A DNA stretch of 64,000 nucleotides from Streptomyces californicus (GCF_000717645.1 NZ_JNZZ01000008.1:1-64000), one strand, 5' to 3'. Shown: positions 14,611 through 23,959, counted from the stretch's first letter. Made by a program: numbers and translations. Notes: generated from the letters alone by a model not told the origin.

Positions 14611-15339
14611 GTGGCAGCGAGGACCGAGCACGACGAGCGGACCGACACGTCCCCGCCCCCGCCCGCGCCGCGCCGCCGCCACCCCGTCGCCGCGGCCGTC
14701 GGTGTCTTCGGCGAGCTGCTGATCACCGCGGGACTGGTGCTCGGGCTGTTCGTCGCGTACTCCCTCTGGTGGACCAACGTGCTCGCCGACCGCGAGGCCG
14801 GCAAGCAGGGCGACACGGTCCGCAGCCGGTGGGCGGAGGGGCCGGGCGCGCTGGACACCAAGGACGGGATCGGCTTCCTGCACGTGCCCGCCATGGACAA
14901 CGGCGAGGTGCTGGTCAAGAAGGGCACCGACCCCGAGAACCTGAACAACGGCATCGCGGGCTACTACACGGACCCGGTGAAGTCGGCCCTCCCGTGGGAC
15001 GACAAGGGCAACTTCACGCTGGCCGCGCACCGCGACGGGCACGGCGCGAAGTTCCACAACATCCACAAGCTCAAGAACGGGGACGCGGTCGTCTTCGAGA
15101 CCAAGGACACCTGGTACGTCTACAAGGTCTACAAGACGCTCCCCGAGACCTCGAAGTTCAACGTCGAGGTGATCCAGCCGGTGCCGGAGGAGTCGGGCGT
15201 CAAGAAGCCCGGCCGCTACATCACGCTGACGACCTGCACCCCGGTCTACACCTCGAAGTACCGGTACATCGTGTGGGGCGAGCTGGAGCGTACGGAGAAG
15301 GTCGACAAGGACCGCACGAAGCCGGCCGAACTGCGCTGA
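14611..15339 (+). CDS. srtE2: Class E sortase SrtE2-like
   Basis: 242 residues from the GTG at 14611, 25 bp after srtE1. Short basic N-terminus (PPAPRRRHPVAAAVG), one helix (ELLITAGLVLGLFVAYSLWW), then the sortase fold: GIGFLHVPAMDNGEVLVKKG, GNFTLAAHRDGHG with His140, YITLTTCTPVY with Cys209, and YRYIVWGEL with Arg218. The pair with srtE1 reflects the adjacent SrtE1/SrtE2 genes of S. coelicolor, which act partly redundantly on LAxTG substrates. A perfect terminator at 15436-15472 closes the cluster. Confidence 0.9.
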   Translation: MAARTEHDERTDTSPPPPAPRRRHPVAAAVGVFGELLITAGLVLGLFVAYSLWWTNVLADREAGKQGDTVRSRWAEGPGALDTKDGIGFLHVPAMDNGEVLVKKGTDPENLNNGIAGYYTDPVKSALPWDDKGNFTLAAHRDGHGAKFHNIHKLKNGDAVVFETKDTWYVYKVYKTLPETSKFNVEVIQPVPEESGVKKPGRYITLTTCTPVYTSKYRYIVWGELERTEKVDKDRTKPAELR

Positions 15340-15435
15340 GCGACGGGGCGCGCCGAACACCCGCGCAGCCGGGTGCCGAGCGCCCCCGCCACGGGTGCCG
15401 CACGCCACCGGTACCGAGAGCGCCTGCTCCACGGG

Positions 15436-15472
15436 AAGGGCCCCGGTCACCATCGCGGTGACCGGGGCCCTT
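15436..15472. terminator. Bidirectional terminator between srtE2 and pknB
   Basis: AAGGGCCCCGGTCACC (15436-15451) and GGTGACCGGGGCCCTT (15457-15472) form a perfect 16-bp stem with a 5-nt loop between convergent operons. Confidence 0.9.
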
Positions 15473-15500
15473 CGTCGTACGGAGCGGGCGGGGCGGTGGT

Positions 15501-17492
15501 TCAGCGGCCCCAGCTTCCGAGGATGCCTCCGCCGCCCTGGTCCCCGTCGCCTCCGCCACCGTCCATGGTCACGAGCATGACGGTGCTGCCCTTGTCCGCC
15601 TCGGTGTTCGGCGGCGGGTTGCTGGTCACCACCTTGGCGTCGGGCTTGTCGACCGAGCCCGGAGCGAGCTGCACCACGAAGCCCAGCCCTTCGAGCTGGC
15701 TCTTCGCGTCCTGGTACGACTTGCCGCCGATGTCGCCGGGGATCTGGACCTTCTCCGGCTGGGCCGGCCCCTTGGAGACCTTGAGGACGATCTGCACGTC
15801 CTTGCCCTGCTTGCTCGGGCCCGTCGGGGTCTGCTCGATGACCTCGCCCGCCGGCCTGTCCGACTCCACGTCGGTGCGCGAGACGTTGGTGAACCCGATG
15901 CCGTTGAGCTGCTGCTGCGCCGCATCGAACGTGCGGGTCCGCATGTCCGGCAGGTCGAGCGTCGCCTGGACGGCCAGGGTGATGGTGACCTCGGACTCCT
16001 CGTCGGCCTGCTCGCCGCCCTTGGGGTCCTGCTTGATCACCGTGCCCTCGGGCTTGTCGGACTCCTTCGTGGTGACGTTGACCGTGAAGCCCTTCTTCTC
16101 CAGCTCCTCGCGGGCCCCGTCCTCGGACTTCTCCATGACGTTGGGCACTTCGACCGTCGGCGCACCGGAGGAGACGACGACCGTGACCGTGCCGTCCTTG
16201 TCCATCGTCGCGTCGGCCGCCGGGTCCTGCGTGCAGATCTGGCCCTTCTCCTGCTGCTCGCAGGGCTCCTCGGCGCCCTTCTTGACGGTGACGCCGGCTC
16301 TCGAAGCGAGCGTCTCCGCCTCCTCGATCGTGGAGCCCACCAGGTTCGGGGCCTTGATCTGGTTGTCGCTCGAATTGTCCGCGAGGACCACCCGGCCGAT
16401 CAGGATCGCGCCGATGAGCACCAGGACGGCCGCGACGATCAGGAGGATCGTCGAGGTGTTGCTCTTCTTCTGCTGGCGCCGGCGGCCCGCGCGGTCGTCG
16501 TAACCGCCGTCGTCCGGGTTGATCGGGGGCAGCATCGAGGTCTGCGCGTTGTTCGGGTCGGCCGGGCGCAGGGCGGTCGTCGGCTGGTCGCTGTTGTAGC
16601 CGTCGTAGCCCCCGTACCCCGCGGCGCCCATCGCCGCCGTGGCCGCGACCGGCCGGCCGTCGAGGCACGCCTCGATGTCGGCGCGCATCTCGTCGGCGGA
16701 CTGGTAGCGGTAGTCCGGGTCCTTGGTGAGCGCCTTCAGCACGATCGCGTCCATCTCGGGCGTGATCTCGGGGTCGAAGGTGCTCGGCGGCTGCGGCTCC
16801 TCCCGGACGTGCTGGTACGCCACCGCGACCGGCGAGTCCCCGACGAACGGGGGGCGCACGGCGAGCAGTTCGTACAGCAGGCAGCCGGTGGAGTACAGGT
16901 CGGAGCGCGCGTCGACCTGCTCGCCCTTGGCCTGCTCCGGGGAGAGGTACTGCGCGGTGCCGATGACCGCGGCGGTCTGCGTCATCGTCATCCCGGAGTC
17001 GCCCATGGCGCGGGCGATGCCGAAGTCCATGACCTTGACCTGGCCGGTGCGCGTCAGCATGACGTTCGCCGGCTTGATGTCGCGGTGGACGATCTGGGCG
17101 CGGTGCGAGTACTCCAGGGCCTGCAGGATGCCGACCGTCATCTCCAGCGTGCGCTCGGGGAGCAGTCTGCGACCGGAGTGCAGCAGTTCCCGCAGCGTCG
17201 AGCCGTCGACGTACTCCATCACGATGTACGGGATGGAGACCCCGTCGACGTAGTCCTCGCCGGTGTCGTACACGGCGACGATCGCGGGGTGGTTGAGCGA
17301 GGCGGCCGACTGGGCCTCTCGGCGGAACCGGGCCTGGAACGACGGGTCGCGGGCCAGGTCGGCCCGGAGCGTCTTCACCGCTACGGTGCGGCCGAGCCGG
17401 GTGTCGTGCGCGAGGTAGACCTCGGCCATGCCACCACGGCCGAGCACCGAGCCCAGCTCGTACCGGCCGCCGAGGCGACGCGGCTCTTCCAT
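15501..17492 (-). CDS. pknB: PASTA-domain Ser/Thr kinase PknB
   Basis: 663 residues from the ATG at 17490-17492. Kinase domain about 11-275: GRGGMAEVY loop at 18-26, Lys40, HRDIKPAN at 136-143, MDFG with Asp156, and TMTQTAAVIGTAQYLSPEQ, whose threonines are the usual activation-loop phosphosites. A linker and helix (ILLIVAAVLVLIGAILIGRVV) lead to four extracellular PASTA domains (starting near NQIKAPNLVG, TVEVPNVMEK, TLDLPDMRTR, EKVQIPGDIG), then a Gly-rich tail. PASTA kinases sense muropeptides or lipid II and control peptidoglycan growth. It is the last gene of the fhaA-fhaB-PP2C-SEDS-pbpA-pknB operon, 170 bp after pbpA, and the PP2C protein is the expected partner phosphatase. Confidence 0.96.
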   Translation of the reverse strand: MEEPRRLGGRYELGSVLGRGGMAEVYLAHDTRLGRTVAVKTLRADLARDPSFQARFRREAQSAASLNHPAIVAVYDTGEDYVDGVSIPYIVMEYVDGSTLRELLHSGRRLLPERTLEMTVGILQALEYSHRAQIVHRDIKPANVMLTRTGQVKVMDFGIARAMGDSGMTMTQTAAVIGTAQYLSPEQAKGEQVDARSDLYSTGCLLYELLAVRPPFVGDSPVAVAYQHVREEPQPPSTFDPEITPEMDAIVLKALTKDPDYRYQSADEMRADIEACLDGRPVAATAAMGAAGYGGYDGYNSDQPTTALRPADPNNAQTSMLPPINPDDGGYDDRAGRRRQQKKSNTSTILLIVAAVLVLIGAILIGRVVLADNSSDNQIKAPNLVGSTIEEAETLASRAGVTVKKGAEEPCEQQEKGQICTQDPAADATMDKDGTVTVVVSSGAPTVEVPNVMEKSEDGAREELEKKGFTVNVTTKESDKPEGTVIKQDPKGGEQADEESEVTITLAVQATLDLPDMRTRTFDAAQQQLNGIGFTNVSRTDVESDRPAGEVIEQTPTGPSKQGKDVQIVLKVSKGPAQPEKVQIPGDIGGKSYQDAKSQLEGLGFVVQLAPGSVDKPDAKVVTSNPPPNTEADKGSTVMLVTMDGGGGDGDQGGGGILGSWGR

Positions 17493-17662
17493 AACTGTTC
17501 CAGCCCTCTCCGTCAGTCCCGACCGCACCCGTGTGTGGTCCGCGGCGGTGCGCTGTTCGCGCATACGCTACCGGGCACGGGTGAAGTGATCAGCCCGCAC
17601 CCGGTAGCCGATACCCGACCGGTATCCGATGTCCGGTATGACAGGCTCCGCCGTGACAGGTC

Positions 17663-19120
17663 TCACTTCTTGCTGTCGATGACCGCCTTCATCACGTCGC
17701 GTGCGATGGGGGCGGCCAGTCCGCCACCGGAGATGTCGTCCCGGTTGGCGTTGCCGTCCTCGACCACGACGGCGACGGCGACCGGGGAGCCGTTGTCGGT
17801 CTTCGCGTACGAGATGAACCAGGCGTACGGCTTCTCGCTGTTGTTCAGGCCGTGCTGGGCGGTGCCGGTCTTGCCGCCCACTGTGACGCCGGGGATCCGC
17901 GCGTTGGTTCCCGTACCGTCCTTGACGACGGTCTCCATCATCTGCTGGAGCTTCTGGGCGTTCTCCCCCGAGACCGCGCGGCCCAGTTCCTCGGGCTCGT
18001 GCGTGTAGACCGGGTCCAGGTTGGGCGCCTGGCGCTCGGCGACCATGTACGGCTGCATGAGCTTGCCGTCGTTGGCGATCGCGGACGCGACCATGGCCAT
18101 CTGGAGCGGGGTGGTCCGGTTGGACGCCTGACCGATGCCGGCCATCGCGTTCTGCGGGCGGTTGTCCTCGGGGTAGATGCTCGCGTCGGCGCGGACGGGC
18201 GTGAAGACTTCCTTGTTGAAGCCGAACTTGTCCGTCTGCTCGATCATCTTCTTGTTGCCGAGGTCGTCGCTCATCTTCCCGAAGACGGTGTTGCACGACC
18301 AGCGCAGGGCCTCCCGCAGCGAGGCGTTCTCGCAGGGGATGTCGCCCTCGTTGCTGAGCGGCGTCGTGGACTGCGGCAGCGTCCAGGGGAGCGGGGATTC
18401 CGTCTTGGCGTCGATGTCGTCGTAGAGCCCGTTCTCCAGGGCGGCGGCGGCGGTGACGACCTTGAAGGTGGAGCCCGGCGGGTAGGTCTCGCGCAACGCC
18501 CGGTTGAGCATCGGCTTGTCCTTGTCCTCCAGGAGCTTCTGCCGGGCCTCGGAGTCCTTGTCGGAGTTGCCCGCGAAGACGGAGGGGTCGTACGAGGGAG
18601 TGCTCGCCAGCGCCAGCACGGCGCCGGTCTTCGGGTCGAGGGCGACGACGGCCCCCTTCTTCTGGCCGAGCCCCTTGAAGGCGGCCTTCTGGGCGTCGCC
18701 GTTCAGGGTGGTGACGACGTTGCCGCCCTGCTTCTTGTCCCCGGTGAACATCGAGAGGGTGCGGTTGAAGAACAGCTGGTCGTCGTTGCCCGTCAGGATG
18801 CCGTCCTCCAGGTTCTCCAGCTGCGAGGAGTCGAACGCCTGCGAGGAGTAGCCGGTGACGGGGGCCCAGAGCGGGCCGTTCTTCCAGACGCGCTTGTACC
18901 TGAAGTCGCTGTTGTCGGTCTCGACGGAACCGGTGACCGCCTTGCCGTCCACGATGATGTCGCCGCGCTCGTGGGCGTACCGCTCGATGCGGATGCGCCG
19001 GTTCTCCTCCCGGGAGGTGAGGTCGTCCGCGCGGACGTACTGGATCCAATTGTCCCGCAGGAGGAGGGCGAACATCAGGAGGCCGCAGAAGAGCGCGACC
19101 CGGCGCAGCGGTTTGTTCAC
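17663..19120 (-). CDS. pbpA: Penicillin-binding protein PbpA (class B transpeptidase)
   Basis: 485 residues. N-terminal anchor RVALFCGLLMFALLLRDNW, then the PBP dimerisation region (RADDLTSREENRRIRIERYA, ERGDIIVDGKAV), and the transpeptidase domain with STFK at 217-220, SCN at 275-277 and KTGT at 417-420. All three active-site motifs are intact. It cross-links peptidoglycan stem peptides outside the membrane. The start overlaps the upstream SEDS gene by 4 bp (ATGA), the classical SEDS/class B PBP pair that forms one glycan polymerase-transpeptidase unit. Named PbpA after the actinobacterial operon gene. Confidence 0.95.
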   Translation of the reverse strand: MNKPLRRVALFCGLLMFALLLRDNWIQYVRADDLTSREENRRIRIERYAHERGDIIVDGKAVTGSVETDNSDFRYKRVWKNGPLWAPVTGYSSQAFDSSQLENLEDGILTGNDDQLFFNRTLSMFTGDKKQGGNVVTTLNGDAQKAAFKGLGQKKGAVVALDPKTGAVLALASTPSYDPSVFAGNSDKDSEARQKLLEDKDKPMLNRALRETYPPGSTFKVVTAAAALENGLYDDIDAKTESPLPWTLPQSTTPLSNEGDIPCENASLREALRWSCNTVFGKMSDDLGNKKMIEQTDKFGFNKEVFTPVRADASIYPEDNRPQNAMAGIGQASNRTTPLQMAMVASAIANDGKLMQPYMVAERQAPNLDPVYTHEPEELGRAVSGENAQKLQQMMETVVKDGTGTNARIPGVTVGGKTGTAQHGLNNSEKPYAWFISYAKTDNGSPVAVAVVVEDGNANRDDISGGGLAAPIARDVMKAVIDSKK

Positions 19121-20517
19121 GGACGGACCACCTGGGTCATCTCGGCGTCGGTCGAGGGCGCGGGCGCCGGCGCCGGGCGGCGGGCGGTGTCGCTGATCCG
19201 GATGAGGATGCCGATCAGGGCCCAGTTGGCGATGACCGACGAGCCACCGGCCGCGAGGAACGGCATCGTCATACCGGTCAGCGGGATGAGGCCCATGACG
19301 CCGCCGGCGACGACGAAGACCTGGATCGCGAAGGCGCCGGAGAGGCCGATGGCGAGGAGCTTGCCAAAGGGGTCCCGGGCGGCGAGCGCGGTGCGTACAC
19401 CGCGTTCGACGATCAGCCCGTACAGCAGGAGGAACGCCATCACCCCGGCGAGCCCGAGCTCCTCGCCCACGGTGGCGAGGATGAAGTCGGTGTTGGCCGC
19501 GAAGAGGATGAGGTCGGAGTTGCCCTGGCCGAGTCCGGTGCCGAGCGTGCCGCCGGAGCCGAAGGCCATCAGCACCTGGGCCATCTGCTCACTGGCGGCG
19601 TGGGTGCCCCAGCCCGCGAAGGGGTCGAGCCAGGCGGTCACGCGGTCCTGCACGTGCGGCTCGAACGAGGCCACGCCGACCGCGCCCACGGCCGACATGG
19701 TCAGGCCGAAGACGATCCAACTGGTGCGCTCGGTCGCCACGTAGAGCATGACGACGAACATGCCGAAGAAGAGGAGCGAGGTGCCGAGGTCGGTCTCGAA
19801 GACGAGGATCAGGATCGACATCGCCCAGATGACGAGGATCGGGCCGAGGTCTCGTCCTCGGGGCAGGTACATGCCCATGAAGCGCCGGCTGGCCAGGGCG
19901 AGGGCGTCGCGCTTCACCATCAGGTAGCCGGAGAAGAAGATCGCGATGACGATCTTCGCGAACTCACCGGGCTGGATCGAGCCGATGCCGGGGATGGTGA
20001 TCCAGATCTTCGCGCCGAACTGCGCGGGGAAGAACATCGGCAGGATCAGCAGAATGAGCGCCACCACCATGGAGATGTAGGTGTAGCGCTGGAGGATGCG
20101 GTGGTCCTTGAGCAGGATCAGCACCCCGACGAAGAGGGCGACGCCCATCGCCGAGAAGATCAGCTGCTTGGATGCCGCCGGGGCGAAGCTCTTGAGGGCG
20201 AGGAGCCGTTCCGACTGGTCCAGCCGCCAGATCAGCGCCAGACCCAGCCCGTTCAGCAGGGTGGCCAGGGGCAGCAGCAGCGGGTCGGCGTACTTGGCGA
20301 ACCGGCGCACCACGAGGTGGGCGACACCGCCGAGCAGGGCGAGCCCCGCTCCGTAGCCGAGCATGCCCGCGGGCAGTTCGCCGTTGAGGGCGAGGCCCAC
20401 GTTGGCGTAGGCGAACACCGAGATGGCGACGGCGAAGACGACGAGTACCAGCTCGGTGTTGCGGCGGCTCGGTGCGTCGATCGCGCCGATGGTGGTCGTG
20501 TTGGTGACAACGCTCAT
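19117..20517 (-). CDS. SEDS peptidoglycan polymerase (FtsW/RodA/SpoVE)
   Basis: 466 residues with about 12 membrane helices (e.g. LVLVVFAVAISVFAYANVGL, VALILLILPMFFPAQFG, LVIWAMSILILVFETDLGTS, VMAFLLLYGLIVERG). SEDS signature parts are clear: ILITIPGIGSIQPGEFAKI-type motif (here WITIPGIGSIQPGEFAKIV), ETDLGTSLLFF, then GLGQGNSDLILFAANTDFIL and GGSSVIANWALIGILIRIS. These proteins polymerise glycan strands from lipid II. In actinobacterial pknB operons this gene is usually called rodA or ftsW; streptomycetes have several paralogues, so I leave the symbol open. It pairs with pbpA by a 4-bp overlap. Confidence 0.94.
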   Translation of the reverse strand: MSVVTNTTTIGAIDAPSRRNTELVLVVFAVAISVFAYANVGLALNGELPAGMLGYGAGLALLGGVAHLVVRRFAKYADPLLLPLATLLNGLGLALIWRLDQSERLLALKSFAPAASKQLIFSAMGVALFVGVLILLKDHRILQRYTYISMVVALILLILPMFFPAQFGAKIWITIPGIGSIQPGEFAKIVIAIFFSGYLMVKRDALALASRRFMGMYLPRGRDLGPILVIWAMSILILVFETDLGTSLLFFGMFVVMLYVATERTSWIVFGLTMSAVGAVGVASFEPHVQDRVTAWLDPFAGWGTHAASEQMAQVLMAFGSGGTLGTGLGQGNSDLILFAANTDFILATVGEELGLAGVMAFLLLYGLIVERGVRTALAARDPFGKLLAIGLSGAFAIQVFVVAGGVMGLIPLTGMTMPFLAAGGSSVIANWALIGILIRISDTARRPAPAPAPSTDAEMTQVVRP

Positions 20518-20539
20518 GGTGCTGAAGGCCCCCTACGGC

Positions 20540-22075
20540 TTACTGCTTACCGCACTGCGGGACCAGCTTCTTCTCGTCCTCCGAGAGGCTGGGGCCGGGA
20601 GTGGGAGTGCTGGTCGGCTTGGTCTCCTGGGCGGAGGACGTGTCGGAATTCCCGGTGGTGCCGTCGGCCTTCTCCTCGCTCGCGCGGGCCCGGTTCTCGG
20701 CGTCGGCCGCGCGGCGCTGCGCGTTCTTCTTGCAGGCCGATGCCTGGGCGGCGAGTTCCGCGACCTTCTCGCGGGCGTCGGCGATGTTGCCTTCGGCGAT
20801 CGTCGCCTCGACCTGCTTGCGCTGGTACGGCGGCAGGTACTTGAGCTCGATCTCGGGGTGGTTCTTCTCGATCTTCGAGAGCGAGATCCAGGCGAGGTCC
20901 TGGCTGATGCCCTGGAAGAGGGCGACGTTCTCGTCCTGCGCGCCGACGTAGTACTGCGTCTGCGTCCAGCGGTAGCCGCCGTAGAGGCCACCGCCGATCA
21001 CGGCCAGCGCGAGCACGATGTAGACGGAGCGCTTGAGCCAGGGGCGGCGGGCGCGCGGTTTGACGTAGTCCTCGTCCGTGTAGGCGTCGTAGGAGCCTTC
21101 CGGCATGCCCGCGTAGCCGTTGTCGCCGCTGCCGGGCGGGCCGAAGCCGCCGGCGGGCGGGGGCGCGGTGCGGCCGAGGCCCGCCGCGCGTCCGGCGGGC
21201 GTCTGCATGGCGCCGCCGTCGCCGAGCTGGGCCTGGTTCTCCGCGACCGCGCCGACGACGACCGGGGTGTCGTTGAGCTGCCCGGCCAGGGTGTCGTTGT
21301 TGTCGACGTCCAGGACGTCGGCGACGATGCAGGTGATGTTGTCGGGGCCGCCGCCGCGCAGGGCGAGCTGGATCAGCTCCTGGATGGTCTCCTGCGGCCC
21401 CTGGTAACTGGCGAGCGTCTCTTCCATCGTCTGGTGCGAGACGACGCCGGAGAGGCCGTCGGAGCAGATCAGGTAGCGGTCGCCGGCGCGGACCTCGCGG
21501 ATCGAGAGATCCGGTTCGACGTGGTCGCCGCTGCCCAGCGCCCGCATCAGCAGGGAGCGCTGCGGGTGGGTGGTGGCCTCTTCCTCGGTGATCCGGCCCT
21601 CGTCGACGAGGCGCTGCACCCAGGTGTGGTCCTGGGTGATCTGCGTCAGGACGCCGTCGCGCAGCAGGTACGCGCGGGAGTCGCCGACGTGCACCAGGCC
21701 GAGGCGCTGGCCGGTCCAGAGGAGGGCGGTGAGCGTCGTGCCCATGCCCTCCAGCTGGGGGTCCTCCTCGACCATGACGCGCAACTGGTCGTTGGCCTGC
21801 TGTACGGCCGAGCCGAGGGAGGTCAGCAGGTCGGAGCCCGGTACGTCGTCGTCGAGCGGGACGAGCGTGGAGATCACCTCGGAGCTGGCGACCTCACCGG
21901 CCGCCTGACCGCCCATGCCGTCGGCGATGGCGAGGAGGCGGGGGCCGGCGTAGCCGGAGTCCTCGTTGCCCTCCCGGATCATGCCCTTGTGCGATCCCGC
22001 GGCGAAGCGCAGCGACAGACTCATGCGCGCCTGCCCCGTCGACTCCGCCTCGGGGTACAGCCTGTCTCGAGCCAC
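20540..22075 (-). CDS. pstP: PP2C Ser/Thr phosphatase (PstP orthologue)
   Basis: 511 residues from the GTG at 22073-22075, chosen because GGAGGG lies 8 bp before it; an ATG at 22022-22024 (MSLSLRFAAGSHKG) is the alternative and starts exactly at the domain. PP2C motifs: RFAAGSHKGMIREGNEDSG, LAIADGMGGQAAGE with metal-binding Asp, GTTLTALL, LVHVGDSRAYLLRDG, ERSLLMRALG-type segment, LICSDGLSG and GGGPDNITCIV. A helix (VYIVLALAVIGGGLYGGYRW) and an extracellular Lys/Ala-rich coiled region follow. It dephosphorylates PknB and other kinases, balancing the signal in the same operon. Situated between the FHA genes and the SEDS gene. Confidence 0.94.
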   Translation of the reverse strand: MARDRLYPEAESTGQARMSLSLRFAAGSHKGMIREGNEDSGYAGPRLLAIADGMGGQAAGEVASSEVISTLVPLDDDVPGSDLLTSLGSAVQQANDQLRVMVEEDPQLEGMGTTLTALLWTGQRLGLVHVGDSRAYLLRDGVLTQITQDHTWVQRLVDEGRITEEEATTHPQRSLLMRALGSGDHVEPDLSIREVRAGDRYLICSDGLSGVVSHQTMEETLASYQGPQETIQELIQLALRGGGPDNITCIVADVLDVDNNDTLAGQLNDTPVVVGAVAENQAQLGDGGAMQTPAGRAAGLGRTAPPPAGGFGPPGSGDNGYAGMPEGSYDAYTDEDYVKPRARRPWLKRSVYIVLALAVIGGGLYGGYRWTQTQYYVGAQDENVALFQGISQDLAWISLSKIEKNHPEIELKYLPPYQRKQVEATIAEGNIADAREKVAELAAQASACKKNAQRRAADAENRARASEEKADGTTGNSDTSSAQETKPTSTPTPGPSLSEDEKKLVPQCGKQ

Positions 22076-22159
22076 ACTGCCCACCCTCCGGTCGGGAACC
22101 GGGCAGCGTCCACCGTCGGGACCGCCGCGGCTCGCTCGCTCCGCTCGCTCATTGTCGTA

Positions 22160-22678
22160 CTACTTCCGCAGCTCGATGACGGTCTTGCCGATACGGATCG
22201 GCGCGCCCAGCGGAACTGGTGTCGGGGTGGTGAGCCGGGTCCGTTCCAGATACGTGCCGTTGGTCGACCCGAGGTCCTCGACGATCCACTGGCCGTCCCG
22301 GTCCGGGTAGATCCTGGCATGCCTGCTGGACGCGTAGTCGTCGTCCAGCACGATCGTCGAGTCGTGAGCCCGGCCCAGGGTGATGGTCTGGCCCTGGAGC
22401 GCGACCGTGGTGCCCGTGAGCGAGCCTTCGGAGACGACCAGCTTGGTCGGCGCACCCCGGCGCTGACGGCCGGGCTGCTGGCGCTGCTGGGGCGGCGCCG
22501 CTTGTTGTTGTTGGCGTCCCTGCTGCGGACGCGTTTCCGCCGCACCGCGGCGCGAGCCGCGTTGCGTCACGCGCGTTCCGAACAGATCGCTGCGGATGAC
22601 CTGGACGGCCACGATGACGAACAGCCACAGAACAGCCAGGAAACCCAGCCGCATGACCGTAAGGGTCAGCTCTGACAT
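22160..22678 (-). CDS. fhaB: FHA-domain membrane protein FhaB
   Basis: 172 residues. An N-terminal helix (LTVMRLGFLAVLWLFVIVAVQVI) anchors the protein with the rest inside. A Gln/Arg-rich linker (about 45-80) leads to one FHA domain: TITLGRAHDSTIVLDDDYAS with the conserved GR, SSRHARI with Ser-Ser-Arg-His, and LGSTNGTYLERTR. FHA domains bind phosphothreonine. The mycobacterial homologue (FhaB/FipA) is a PknB substrate linked to division and lipid export. The Gln run QQGRQQQQAAPPQQRQQ makes the linker length variable. 10 bp downstream of fhaA in the operon. Confidence 0.93.
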   Translation of the reverse strand: MSELTLTVMRLGFLAVLWLFVIVAVQVIRSDLFGTRVTQRGSRRGAAETRPQQGRQQQQAAPPQQRQQPGRQRRGAPTKLVVSEGSLTGTTVALQGQTITLGRAHDSTIVLDDDYASSRHARIYPDRDGQWIVEDLGSTNGTYLERTRLTTPTPVPLGAPIRIGKTVIELRK

Positions 22679-22688
22679 TGCCCCCGCT

Positions 22689-23516
22689 TCACCCTTCGGC
22701 TTGCCGGTAAACGATGGTGGTGCTGCCCACGACGATCCGCGAGCCGTCGCGGAGCGTAGCGCGGGTGGTGTGCTGCCCGTCCACCACGATGCCGTTGGTG
22801 GACCCTAGATCCTGGATCGTCGAGGGCGTTCCGGTCCGGATCTCACAGTGCCGGCGCGATACGCCGGGGTCGTCGATCCGCACGTCGGCGTCGGTGGAGC
22901 GTCCCATCACCAACGTCGGGCGGGAGATCTGATGGCGGGTGCCGTTGATCTCGATCCAGTGCCGCGTCCGGGCGCCCGGCATGGGGCCGGGCGCGGCCGG
23001 AGGGCGCCGGTCGCTCGTGGGGGCCGGGGACCGGCCGGAGCCCGGCGGCGGGGCCGCGGGCATGGGCGGAGCGGCGCTCGGGGGGTAGCCGTAGCCGCCC
23101 GGGGCGGCGGGCCGCTGGCCCGCCTGGTCCTGCTGTGACGTACTCGACGCCAGGGTGCGGCTGCGCACCCGGTAGAGCCCGGTGTCGAGGTCGTCGGCCT
23201 TCTCCAGGTGGACCTTGATCGGGCCCATGAAGGTGTAGCGCTGCTGCTTGGCGTAGTCGCGCACCAGGCCGGAGAGTTCGTCGCCCAGCTGCCCGGAGTA
23301 CGGGCTGAGCCGCTCGTAGTCGGGCGTGCTGAGTTCGACGATGAAGTCGTTGGGTACGACCGTCCGCTCGCGGTTCCAGATCGTCGCGTTGTTGTCGCAC
23401 TCGCGCTGGAGCGCGCCGGCGATCTCGACGGGCTGCACCTCGGACTTGAAGACCTTGGCGAAGGTGCCGTTGACCAGCCCCTCGAGGCGCTGCTCGAAAC
23501 GCTTCATGACCCCCAC
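22689..23516 (-). CDS. fhaA: FhaA: DUF3662 plus FHA-domain protein
   Basis: 275 residues from the GTG at 23514-23516 (GGAGG upstream); Met4 is the alternative. Domain 1 (about 1-125) is DUF3662: RFEQRLEGLVNGTFAKVFKS, VQPVEIAGALQRECDN, RERTVVPNDFIVELS. After a Pro/Ala/Gly-rich linker comes a C-terminal FHA domain: PTLVMGRSTDADVRIDDPGV, SRRHCEI, LGSTNGIVVDG. It is a soluble phosphothreonine reader; mycobacterial FhaA binds phosphorylated MviN and links PknB to lipid II flipping. First gene of the six-gene reverse operon, so the operon promoter must lie in 23517-23876. Confidence 0.94.
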   Translation of the reverse strand: MGVMKRFEQRLEGLVNGTFAKVFKSEVQPVEIAGALQRECDNNATIWNRERTVVPNDFIVELSTPDYERLSPYSGQLGDELSGLVRDYAKQQRYTFMGPIKVHLEKADDLDTGLYRVRSRTLASSTSQQDQAGQRPAAPGGYGYPPSAAPPMPAAPPPGSGRSPAPTSDRRPPAAPGPMPGARTRHWIEINGTRHQISRPTLVMGRSTDADVRIDDPGVSRRHCEIRTGTPSTIQDLGSTNGIVVDGQHTTRATLRDGSRIVVGSTTIVYRQAEG

Positions 23517-23876
23517 GGGGCACCTCCTCCGTTGTCATCGTCCCTGTACTGCTTACTGATCGTATCCACGCGTCGGGAAATCGGCTGGTTCCCCTTGTCT
23601 GGCCTGTGGATGAGTGTCACCCCTCACACGGATCGTAGAGGTGGCCTCCTCCCAGTGTCCCGCACCCGGGGAACACCCGGGAGGAGTGGGGGGAGACGGT
23701 GAGAGGTTCCGTCCCGGCGGATCGGAGGTTCCCGACCGATGGGTTCGGGATTCCCGCTTCCCCTCCGGGGGACGGTGAAACAACGGATGTGAATCCACCC
23801 TGTCCAGCGTGCTAATCTTCCGTTTGTCGCCAGGCGCTCGCACCACACGGTGAGGGAGTCTGAAAACACCACTCAT
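23517..23876. promoter_or_regulatory. Promoter region of the fhaA operon and tRNA-Leu
   Basis: This 360-bp spacer has no gene. AT-richer sequence at 23545-23565 (tactgcttactgatcgtatc) could hold the reverse operon promoter. TGTGGATGA at 23605-23613 is a one-mismatch DnaA box. Short inverted sequences around cggatcggag / ccgaccgatg (about 23718-23742) are visible but imperfect. Confidence 0.4.
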
Positions 23877-23959
23877 GCGCGAGTGGCGGAACGGCAGACG
23901 CGCTGGCTTCAGGTGCCAGTGTCCTTCGGGACGTGGGGGTTCAAATCCCCCCTCGCGCA
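23877..23959 (+). tRNA. tRNA-Leu(CAG)
   Basis: Acceptor GCGCGAG pairs with CTCGCGC; anticodon stem CTGGC/GCCAG encloses TTCAGGT (anticodon CAG). A long variable arm (GTCC-TTCG-GGAC) marks a class II leucine tRNA, and the T arm is GGGGGTTCAAATCCCCC. Discriminator A at 23959; CCA not encoded. Confidence 0.96.
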
